64,000 nt of DNA, taken from NCBI RefSeq assembly GCF_933775445.1, contig NC_065874.1, positions 7,645,001 to 7,709,000 of the forward strand, in the 5' to 3' direction. The position numbers and the translations under genes are program-made. Numbering within the stretch: the first letter of the stretch is position 1; every line of letters begins with the position of its first letter. The notes under the pieces are model-generated. The model was given only the letters and a program-made list of their open reading frames with translations, was not told where the DNA came from and did no database searches. The DNA comes from Argentina anserina. Taxonomy: Eukaryota > Streptophyta > Magnoliopsida > Rosales > Rosaceae. This document shows positions 11,517 to 21,100 of this stretch, in pieces.

Positions 11517-13941
11517 TCACAGTGTGGTATACACTGCCAAGCTTACTAAGAAACCCAAAAGAGCACCGGCTGCAACTTCAACTTCAGTGTGGCCAATCGT
11601 TTCTTTTAGTGGAGTATAACTGTCAGCTAATCCATCAGTTCCTAAGTCAGAAGACTTGATCTGCGTCTGAGTGGTTTGACTCATTTTGGTGATTGACTGG
11701 GAAATGCCCTTTTGGTTTGTTGGTTTTGATGAAAAAGACTTTGCAAGGGACTTGAGCCTATCCAACTGTAACGAAGATGACGTTTTGGGTTGGGAATTAA
11801 CTCTACCTCTATCTTGGGATGGGATTGTGTTTGCCCTTGTAATTTGAGACAATGTTTTGTTCAGTACTCTTGCGTGGTTTCCAGCTTCTCTTCTCACCCC
11901 CTGAAATAACAGTAAGGAATTTCCTTCAGTTTAGTCCAGAACTTGAGACCCATGAGCAGGTACAAGGGTAAATAATCAAATCAAAAGACTACATATAGGG
12001 CAAACCTAAAGGAAAAGAAACAAGACAGGAATCCCATGAACTAAAGATGATCACATATCAGAAATGGACATATGCAAAGATGTTCCACATTTATGAACAA
12101 TGTGAATTTGGCACGTTGATCACAATAGGAACTGGGAAACGTTTTCTTATTCAGCATTGATGTAAGATATTTTTTGCAAATACAGGCATGACAGCCTAGG
12201 TTGAGGGGTTTACATATGACACCTCCGTAGATAAACCTCTCACCAAGTGTGTATACTGGCAAGGTGCGGTATGGATATCAAAGCATTAAACTGGCCCATC
12301 TATTGTTGTCAGCAGAATGGCTCTTGGTCAGGCTTTAAAATGGAAAGCCAACAATAAAACATCCTAATAAGAAGCAGAAGAAGAGGCTCCAAGAAAGAAC
12401 AAAGTTCTCTATCATCAGCATCTCATAAGAAACTGGTTTCATGGAAAGATAAAATTATTCTTTAATTTGATTGTTTTCTCTTACAGACTAGTTCTATTTA
12501 TGTTATTGCTAAGTATTCTGAAACATCTGGTTCCTGATGACTAAGATGAAATAGAGATATACTATGAAGTCTCTCACCTTTCAGAATACAAATTTACAAA
12601 CAGCATGAGCTTACATTACTAAGATATCTAACTGAAACTAACTATTTTGGCAGAATGCTATCTGATAAGCCGGTAAAACATATCCTTCCTAAACCTAATG
12701 GAACTATTTGGCAGATTGTTGCAATATTAGACTATCAGAAAGGAAGTACTATATTGTGTTGTGCCCCTGTTGTCATCTGTCTAAAAGTAAGCCATAGAAT
12801 AAATCTCATAAGTTAGAAGATACTGTTCTGCTATATCAGTGAGCGTACTCAGCAGATATTCAGATATGCTAGCATAATCAAGGAGTACAGCATCACATTA
12901 TCAGTCCTTTTTAATCAGACCTCATGAAACCAAAAACTAATTCTCAAGTACTTAAGAATGACAAAGCCTGACAAGCAAACAAGCCTAAAATTTCAAACTA
13001 AGTACTACCATTAAAGAAAATAGTTTGACCATAATTAAGCTGTCTAAAATGCCAGATACATCAGATTCAATCATGGGCAGTAGTTCAGCTCAAATATCCA
13101 TTAGTTAAACTATGCAAATCTGTCAAATTTATGAAATCAAGGAATAGATGGATGGAGAAAGAATGAGATAAGCCAGCATCAATACCTGGGCATCATACAT
13201 CACAATGCCTGCATAAACAACAGTCAAGCCAAATATCGAATCCGACAGCCCCCTGATATATAACCAACACAGTCATGAATTGAATATGAGTTCAATGATA
13301 CAATCTCCATTCTCCAACCAAATACAAGAAAATAAATAAAATGGGCCATACCTTTCAAGGCCGAGCATTGTTGCAGTAGCCACCATTGCCTACACATGTA
13401 GAAAACAGCAAGAAAAGCAATTCCGGCATCAGTCCAACCAATCATTTCATTCTACAATGTTACATGATTGGATCATAATAAGTTAGAAATAGCTTACAGA
13501 GGAATGCGAGGAAGGGAAGCCGCCAGACTGAACGGTGGACCTAAAGAACTCAAACTTTTTGCCGTATAGAATCACATTAGTAAAAGGCTTAGACAGCTGT
13601 CCAATCACAGCACAAATTCCAGCTGCAACCAAAACCTTCTTAAACACAAAACACATGCCCGATATTTCATTCAGTTACCACATCAGTACAACAGAACAAA
13701 CAATTCAGATTATGTATTATAGAACCAAAATTTACAGATACCCGGAATTGGTTTAGACCTTGTTATGGGCAAGCTGAGCAAACTCCTCTACTAACTGAGC
13801 TTTCACGCAAAAGGGTCCGGATTGTCTTGACTTCTTAAGGGAGAGGGGCTTGTTGAAGATGAGATTATGTTGCTTTAGAGTAAGAGCCCCAGAACTGTGA
13901 AATCCACTACAACTTGAAATGCCCCAAAACTGAAGCAACAT
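11517..13941 (-). CDS. DUF212 (divergent PAP2-like) membrane protein, plastid-type
   Basis: Five exons (13941-13759, 13635-13498, 13389-13352, 13252-13186, 11900-11517) join in frame to 269 aa with GT-AG introns. The first exon is Ser/Leu/Lys-rich and acid-poor, typical of a chloroplast transit peptide, and ends VEEFAQLAHNK. The DUF212 core follows: VLVAAGICAVIGQLSKPF, then the signature SGGFPSSHSS at the exon 2/3 junction, AMVATATMLGLERGLSDS, VVYAGIVMYDAQGVRREAG, and near the C terminus GHTEVEVAAGALLGFLVSLA. This is the family annotated as acid phosphatase/vanadium-dependent haloperoxidase-related (bacterial YuiD-like). The biochemical activity is unproven. About 60 polar residues separate the VRREAG helix from the C-terminal membrane helix. 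In Arabidopsis a member of this family sits beside HUA1, as here, which supports the call. The final intron (11901-13185) is long and holds no gene that I can see. Confidence 0.85.
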
Positions 13942-14350
13942 GTTGTCTCTCTATTTTTCTGGACCAGAGAGAGACACCCCCAGTGAGAGATAGTCAAACT
14001 TCCAAAGTACCAATCACTCCTGTCTGATGGATAAAGAGTTAAAAGACTCAATTCTCTTCTCCATTGGGTACTTCGCTTTGTGGTCAAAACAGTCTCACCC
14101 AGCTAGTGTAAAACTCTACGACGTCGTTTGGCACTTTGGCTTACACAGAGTATAAAATCTCTAAAACTTTTTTTATTCTATTGCAATAAAGTTGCAAACT
14201 TTTCAGCTACACTAAAACCCTAAATCCCAAAATTGTAATGCAAAAATCCCAATTCCTCAATCCCAGATTTCCCAGACCAAAACCACAGAAATCAAACCAC
14301 TCCAAAACCCTAAAAATTGAATCTTTTTCAATGTGGTTCACACTGAAACA
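13942..14350. promoter_or_regulatory. head-to-head promoter between DUF212 gene and PPR gene
   Basis: Only 409 bases separate the two start codons, which point away from each other. A TATAAAAT box at 14151-14158 faces the PPR gene, and an ACGACGTCGTT palindromic ACGT element lies at about 14118-14128. Both genes must draw on this one short spacer. Organelle targeting of both products (plastid-type and mitochondrial or plastid-type) makes co-expression plausible but unproven. Confidence 0.5.
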
Positions 14351-14354
14351 ATGA
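14238..14354 (+). other. upstream ORF (38 codons) overlapping the PPR start codon
   Basis: An ATG at 14238 opens a 38-aa frame with no internal stop. It contains a second in-frame ATG at 14331 and ends in TGA at 14352-14354. That stop overlaps the PPR start codon at 14351 in an ATGA. The TATA box at 14151 would put both upstream ATGs on the mRNA. The peptide (MQKSQFLNPRFPRPK...) has no family that I recognise. The stop/start overlap suggests regulation by reinitiation or leaky scanning rather than a peptide function. Confidence 0.5.
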
Positions 14355-16669
14355 ACCTACTCCGCCCCATCTACTACTTCATCCCCAAACCCCCATGGCG
14401 GCGCCGCTACTCCACCACCCAACCTGACCCCATTGACCTCCTCACCGTCCTCGACAAATCCGACGGCGCAGAATCCCTTGTCTCCCATCTCTCCAATCCC
14501 AAGCTCATCTCTTTAATCAAGCAAAACCAGACCAACCCACAAGTGGCCTTCCGCCTCTTCATCTGGGCCACCCAAAGATCCCACCTTTGCGCCACAAAAT
14601 GCCGCTCTGCAGTCATTGACATGCTCCTCAGGGACCAAAGCGCGTTCGAGATGTACTGGAGGACGATGCAGGAGATGAAAGATTACGGAGTTGGGATCGG
14701 GTGTGGCGCTTTTAGTGTGCTGATCAGAGGGTATGATAAGATGGGCATTGCCGAGAAGGCGGTGGAGGCTTTCACAAGGATGAAGGAGTTTGATTGTAAG
14801 GCTGATGTTTTTACTTACAATGAGGTTTTGTATGTTTTGGTGAGGAAAGAAGTGTTTTTGTTAGCTTTAGGTGTGTATAATCAGATGTTGAAGTGTAATG
14901 TTAGTCCCAATAGGAATACTTATAGCATTTTGATTAATGGGTTTTGCAAGACTAGGAAAACCCAGGATGCATTGCAGATGTTTGATGAGATGACTAGTAG
15001 AGGGATTGCGCCGAATACTGTTACTTATACTATTGTCATTTCGGGGCTGTGTCATGCGAAGAGGGTGCATGAGGCGCATAGGCTGGTTGATACAATGAAG
15101 GAGAAAGGGTGTGTTCCGGATTTGATTACGTACCATGCTTTGCTTGATGGGTATTGTAAGTTGGGCAGGCTTGATGAGGCGTACGCGCTTGTGAGATCGT
15201 TTGTGAGGGATGGTTATGTTCTTGGGATAGAGGGATATAGTTCCTTGATTTATGGGCTGTTTAGAGGTAGGAGTTTTGATGAGGCGCTTGGGTGGTATGG
15301 CAAAATGATTAGTGAGGGGATTAAGCCGGATGTTATCTTGTGTACTATATTGATTAAGGGGCTAGCGGATGGTGGCAGGGTTAAGGATGCATTGAAGTTC
15401 TTGGGTGAGATGAGTGAGAATGGTTTGGTTCCAGATGCGTACTGTTATAGTGCTGTAATTAAAGGGTTCTGCGATTTAGGTCTTCTGGATGAAGCTCGGT
15501 CGCTCTATCTTGAGATTTCGGAGCAATATGGTTTTCCCAATGCCTGCACTTACACCATTCTCATTTGTGGTATGTGCAGGAACGGGCTGGTTGGGGAGGC
15601 AGAACAGATATTCAATGAGATGGAGAAGGTTGGATGTGTTCCTTCTGTTGTGACCTTCAATGCTCTTATTGATGGGCTTTGCAAGGCTTCTCAGCTTAAG
15701 GATGCACAAATGCTGTTTTACAAAATGGAGATAGGAAAAAAGCCCTCATTATTTCTTCGTCTTTCTCAAGGTAGTGATCGGGTTATTGATAGTGCAAGTC
15801 TTCAAAAGAAGGTGGAGCAATTGTGCGAGTCAGGATCAATTCTTCAGGCCTATAAGCTTCTGATGCAGCTAGCTAGTAGTGGGGTTGCCCCCGACGTCAT
15901 CACTTACAACACTCTAATTAATGGGTTTTGTAAAAATGGAAACATAGACAGTGCTTTTAAACTCTTCAAGGATATGCAATTCAAAGGGATCAACCCAGAT
16001 TCTGTTACATATGGAACACTTATCGATGGACTTCAAAGGATTGAAAGAGAAGAAGATGCCTTCGTGGTCTTTAATCACATGGTGAAAAATGGATGCACAC
16101 CTAACTTTGAAGTTTACAAATCACTGATGACCTGGTCTTGCCGGAATAGGAAGGTTTCATTAGCTTTCAGTCTTTGGTTGAAGTACCTGAGCAGCCTTCC
16201 TCACAGAAAAGAGGAAGCAATCAAAGCAATAGAGGAAAACTTCAAGGAAGGGAAAATTGAGAAGGCGATCCAAGGTTTACTTAAAATGGATGAAGAGTCG
16301 AAACATTTGGATTTAGGACCATACACTATTTTGCTCATTGGTTTGTGTCAAGTGCAAAGAGTGGATGAAGCTCTGAGAATGTTCTCTGTACTTCAGGAGT
16401 ACAAAGTCAATGTCACTCCACCAAGTTGTGTGCACCTGATAAATGGTCTCTGCAGAGAAGGGAATTTGGACCTTGCAATAAATGTCTTCCATTATACTCT
16501 GGGGAGGGGTTTCATATTAATGCCCGAAATATGCAATAAGCTGCTCAAGTGTCTTCTTCGTTCCCGAGACAAAAAGGGCCATGCCTTTGATCTCGTTCGC
16601 AAAATGAGAAATTTTGGATATGATCTTGATGCATGTCTTCACCAGACTACAAAATTACTCCTACAGTGA
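14351..16669 (+). CDS. P-class pentatricopeptide repeat protein, organelle-targeted
   Basis: A single exon encodes 772 aa from the ATG at 14351 (MNLLRPIYYF). The N terminus is rich in Arg, with an RRRYSTT segment and few acidic residues, so an organelle (probably mitochondrial) presequence is likely. From about residue 110 onward, 35-residue PPR motifs follow each other, for example TYSILINGFCKTRKTQDALQ, TYTIVISGLCHAKRVHEAHR, TYHALLDGYCKLGRLDEAYA, TFNALIDGLCKASQLKDAQM and TYNTLINGFCKNGNIDSAFK. All are canonical P-type repeats. A non-canonical spacer around residues 465-500 breaks the array and further degenerate repeats follow. There is no E, DYW or SMR tail, so RNA stabilisation, processing or translation in an organelle is more likely than C-to-U editing. 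It resembles the Arabidopsis At1g79540-type protein from memory (uncertain). The RNA target is unknown. Confidence 0.92.
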   Translation: MNLLRPIYYFIPKPPWRRRYSTTQPDPIDLLTVLDKSDGAESLVSHLSNPKLISLIKQNQTNPQVAFRLFIWATQRSHLCATKCRSAVIDMLLRDQSAFEMYWRTMQEMKDYGVGIGCGAFSVLIRGYDKMGIAEKAVEAFTRMKEFDCKADVFTYNEVLYVLVRKEVFLLALGVYNQMLKCNVSPNRNTYSILINGFCKTRKTQDALQMFDEMTSRGIAPNTVTYTIVISGLCHAKRVHEAHRLVDTMKEKGCVPDLITYHALLDGYCKLGRLDEAYALVRSFVRDGYVLGIEGYSSLIYGLFRGRSFDEALGWYGKMISEGIKPDVILCTILIKGLADGGRVKDALKFLGEMSENGLVPDAYCYSAVIKGFCDLGLLDEARSLYLEISEQYGFPNACTYTILICGMCRNGLVGEAEQIFNEMEKVGCVPSVVTFNALIDGLCKASQLKDAQMLFYKMEIGKKPSLFLRLSQGSDRVIDSASLQKKVEQLCESGSILQAYKLLMQLASSGVAPDVITYNTLINGFCKNGNIDSAFKLFKDMQFKGINPDSVTYGTLIDGLQRIEREEDAFVVFNHMVKNGCTPNFEVYKSLMTWSCRNRKVSLAFSLWLKYLSSLPHRKEEAIKAIEENFKEGKIEKAIQGLLKMDEESKHLDLGPYTILLIGLCQVQRVDEALRMFSVLQEYKVNVTPPSCVHLINGLCREGNLDLAINVFHYTLGRGFILMPEICNKLLKCLLRSRDKKGHAFDLVRKMRNFGYDLDACLHQTTKLLLQ

Positions 16670-18116
16670 CGATAGATTGTGATGGAATTGGTAATTTTTG
16701 TTTTGGTCGTGGCTGACATTAAGGAGCTACTTGATCTTTGATTCACAAATGACAACAATTCTTGGCTAGCCTCAGGCTTGTCCGATGATTGAACTTTGGC
16801 CGGTGAACTTCATGATTCACTTCTTCAACAGTTCAATGTGAGTTTACTGTCAGGAAATTGTTTTAGAACAAAGAGCTTGTTGCACAATCTGAAACCCCCT
16901 TCCATCAAACCTTGTATTTTTCACTGGTGTTGATGCACAGGAGGGTTGCTGTAGATTTTTTCACACTGCCAGAAAAATAAGTAGGAGAATGCTCCTTATG
17001 AAGTGGATGACATGGATCATTGTCTATGCATCCCAATTTTTTGTAAGTTATATAGTTGATACCCTGTAACAATACCGACTTGAGAAACTGGAAGGTCATT
17101 TTTCCTTTCATTTTGACAAAGAGCTACTTCTGAGTTTGTATTTGCATGGTGCGCTGTATGTCAGAAAACAGTGGAAACACAGTTTTGATTGCTGAAATGT
17201 TTTGGTCATTAGCAATACTGACCTCAGTACATGAAGAAACATACTGGTAGGCATGATTTAAGCGAATGGAGCCAGTCAATTTCTGTAGTTGGTCACCAGG
17301 CCCATACGAGGTGGGAGGCATGATTTATTGAAGATTGGTCTCCTAATAAAGTTTCTCAATGCACTCTCCTAGTCTTTGTAGAAGGGCTCAACAAGGACCA
17401 TTTTTTCCCTGACAAGTATCCTCAGTAGAGGCGTGGATCCTACAGCATCATAGGATTCTCATCCAGCCAAAAACTACATTCCATGAAAATTTACTAGTAC
17501 ACGATGAGCTATACTCTGTACGTCTAATTCGGGCACTTTTTTCTGGCACCCAGTTAATGCAAATAATCTTCAAAGTTTTATATAGGTATTCCCCTTAATA
17601 CAGTCCATTGTTTGTGGCTTGTTTTGGTTGTTGAGGAATTCGGTTTAGTCCCCCATCTGTCTGTATCTTTTTTCTTAAGAAATTATTACGGTATCTGGTT
17701 TCAGCTAAAAACAAATGGCATAGCATCATGACATGCATTTTGAGCTGTTCTCACTAGTCATAGCTGGTGTGTGTCATCAACAAGGTCTGGAAATGGAACT
17801 CTCCTAAAGTTTTACGTTTCAAATTCTTTTACTTCTTTCCTCCTCTCATTGGAAATCACATGCATGATCCATTAATACCAACCTAACCACCCCACAAGCT
17901 TTGGATTACTCGTCTTCTTCTCATAAATGTGTTTATACCAAACAGACTAACTATTTCTTGAAAACCAAAATCTGTTTAACTTGCAGTAATACTAAACGAG
18001 CTAAGCCAGCCGGAAGAAGATTCAAAACTCATGGTTCTATGCTTTCTCTCTATAATCTCATACGTTTTTCCAGTGAAGACCTGATACAGTACACCTTCCT
18101 ATGAGATTGGCCGGCA
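16670..18116. other. intergenic, no gene recognised
   Basis: This stretch contains the 3' region of the PPR gene and the promoter of the next gene. Open frames are short and unlike known proteins. An out-of-frame ATG at 18101, 16 bases before the chimeric gene's start, opens a 28-codon frame that ends at 18187 inside exon 1. Confidence 0.6.
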
Positions 18117-21100
18117 ATGTGGAGCTCTCGCGCTCCGTTTGTTGTTTCTCTTTTTCTGCTTCACTTGGTAGCTCTGGTCTCAGCTGATCAAAGCTCAACC
18201 AGTAATCAGTGGGAAACACTCAATGGTAAAAGATATATGTAATCTGATCTGTTTTTAACTCTCTGTGTTTGAGAATGTTGATTTTGCCACCTTTGCATGT
18301 TATGTAAATTTCTTGGTAGTGGAGAATGGAGGAGACTGGAAATCTTTTCCAGTTTCGTTGAAGGTTTTTTGCAATTGGTTCCCAAATACGAAAATGAGAA
18401 CAATAGAAAGGAGTTGTTCAATAAAAGAGTGTATATATATACACATTTTTTTACAGCAGTTCACTATATTTAAGTTATCCGTAAATTTTTTTCATTGTAA
18501 AATTTCAGAAACAAGCAAATTTTTCTTGAAAGATTGTACAATTTCCAGTGGTTATAAATAATCCGAAATATCTGGGTTTGGTTGCCTATGTTTGGAATTC
18601 AGATTTTTTTGGTAAAATGTTTGTATTCAACAATCGATGACCATTCTGTAAACGAATCTAAGACATTTGATACATGGATAAGTACTTTTAAAGCTGTTCT
18701 TGTCTTTACCGAGCAACAATGGCAACAATTTTCCCCACAGTATGGCTAATGTGGTTAACTGGATTGATTCGATTTTCAGGCAAGCCGCCTGTGGTCATAG
18801 CACACGGGGGATTTTCAGGACTATTCCCTGGTTCTACTGAAGTGGCATATGAATTCACATTGTCCACGAGTGTATCAGATGTGTTATTTTGGTGTGACGT
18901 CCAACTGACCAAGGAAGGAGCTGGAATTTGCTTTCCGGATCTGCTACTGAATAACAATTCTGATGTTAAAGTTATGTATCCAGAGAGGGTCAAGAATTAC
19001 ACAGTTAATGGAGCTCCTACCAGTGGATGGTTTACCATTGATTATACTCTCAAGGACCTTGCACATGTTTATGGTGAGTAGCATCTTATTTGAATCAACC
19101 AATGGAATAGGAAATTCGGTTTTAGATTGTTGCTTATTCATTGAAGTACATAAATGAGTTGTGGAATTGACACATTATAAACTGATTGCTAGACATTACT
19201 TCATGCTTTTGGTGTTTATAGACCAGTTTTTAGTCAAGGTCTGATTGTGGAAATTGCTCACCAATTTCTTGTTACATAAACAGTTACGCAAGGAGTATAT
19301 ACCCAAGCTGAAAGGTATGATGGAAACGGGTACCGAATTATCACTGTTGAATATGTGGCTCTGAAATTGAAACCACCAGGCTTATGGTTGAACATTGAGG
19401 TAACTGGTCAACTACAAATCATATGTGATCAAATACTTTGATTTTTAAGACTATTCATTCAACTATAGTCTCACAAAACCTGAAATTTTTAATGCTTTTG
19501 CAGAAAAATATTTTCTTCTCACAACACAACCTGAGTATGAGAAACTTTGTGCATTCTGTAATGAGGAAAGTGGCTGTCAATTACATCTCATCACCAGAGG
19601 TGGCTTTCCTGAACAGCATTAAAGGAGCTGTTAGTCCAAGAACTACTAAGCTGGTCTTTCGCTTTCTGGGACTATCTCAGATTGAGCCTTCAACCAATCA
19701 AACTTATGGATCTCTGTTAAATAATCTCACATTTGTCAAGACCTTTGCCTCAGGAATTCTAGTTCCTAAATCTTACATATGGCCTGTCACTAAAGACAAT
19801 TATTTGGAACCACACACTTCACTTGTTGTGGATGCTCATAAAGCAAAACTTGCAGTGTTTGCTTCCGACATGATGAATGATGCAGCATTACCCTACAATT
19901 ACAGTTATGATCCATTAGCTGAGTACCTGTCATTCATCGACAACAAAAATTTCACTGTTGATGGTGTCATGTCTGACTTTCCAATCACTCCATCAGCAGC
20001 CATAGGTAATCTATTTTCTTGCCGAGTTTCTTGTCATAAAATAGTGTTAAGCTATTTACTGTACTTTTTCTGTAGATAGTTCTCCTTTACTGATTTATAC
20101 AATGTCGATCAACTACGTTGCAGTTACAGTGAATGATGAGATGAAATTCCAGGAATTGCACATCAATGCATCAAATCCTAAGGAACTAAGAGTGAAGTGG
20201 TCAGACTTCCCCAGTGATTTCGTATTTGGAGTCAGCACTGCTGCTGCACAGGTTATTTTTGTAATTCTGGAACATTTATGGTTTCCGACTTTTTGTACAT
20301 GGAAATGCTAATTATATATGTGCGGTTATACGTTGCAGATTGAAGGATCAGCAAACAAAGCAGGACGAGGACCAAGTGTTTGGGATCAGTATGTTAAGAT
20401 ATTTCCAGGTTCGTTTCTAAAATAGCCTTAGATTCTAGTTTTTTGCAGTAGTTTTGCCCTACCAACAATATATCATGCTCATTATAATCCTTTTCTCCAT
20501 CACTTTCCTTTCTATTTAGAAAGAATTGCTGACCGTTCTACCATGTCAACAACAATCAATTCTTACAAGCGATACAAGGTTAGATGAGAGCTAGCTAGCC
20601 GTTACTTATATTTCCATTAATATTCATTATACATAAATCAAGCCTTTTTTTTAGTCCATTATATTGACTGGCAAGTATTTGTTCGTAATGGCAGGAAGAT
20701 GTGAAGGCAATAAAAGCCCTTGGAGTTGATTCTTATAGATTTTCCATCTCTTGGACTAGGCTTCTCCCGAGTAAGCTTTTTATCTATTTATCGTCCCCAA
20801 ATGAAAGTTCAGATGATCTATGTGTTATGGTTTAATAGGTTAATCAAAACTTTTGATGTGTAGAGGGAACTTTGAGTGGAGGAATAAACCAAAAGGGTAT
20901 TGATCACTACAACAACTTGATTGATGAACTAATCAAGAATGGTAAGAACCTATTTCTCATATACCGTTGTTTCCACGTATACTAATGTCCCTTTTCTCTC
21001 ATTAGGAAATAGCTCATATACATGCTATTCCTTCTGTTGGTTTTAGAAATTTACATTGATGAGATTTTAATGCAGGCATCACACCATATGTAACCATATT

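Noticed and set aside
14333..14350. PPR start at GTG 14333
   Set aside because: The ATG at 14351 precedes a normal organelle presequence.
18117..20079. Stand-alone truncated GDPDL pseudogene upstream of an independent GH1 gene
   Set aside because: All GDPDL exons are open, the last one ends in a good donor in the right phase, and the GH1 part has no signal-peptide exon of its own. A fusion is simpler, though two transcripts cannot be excluded.
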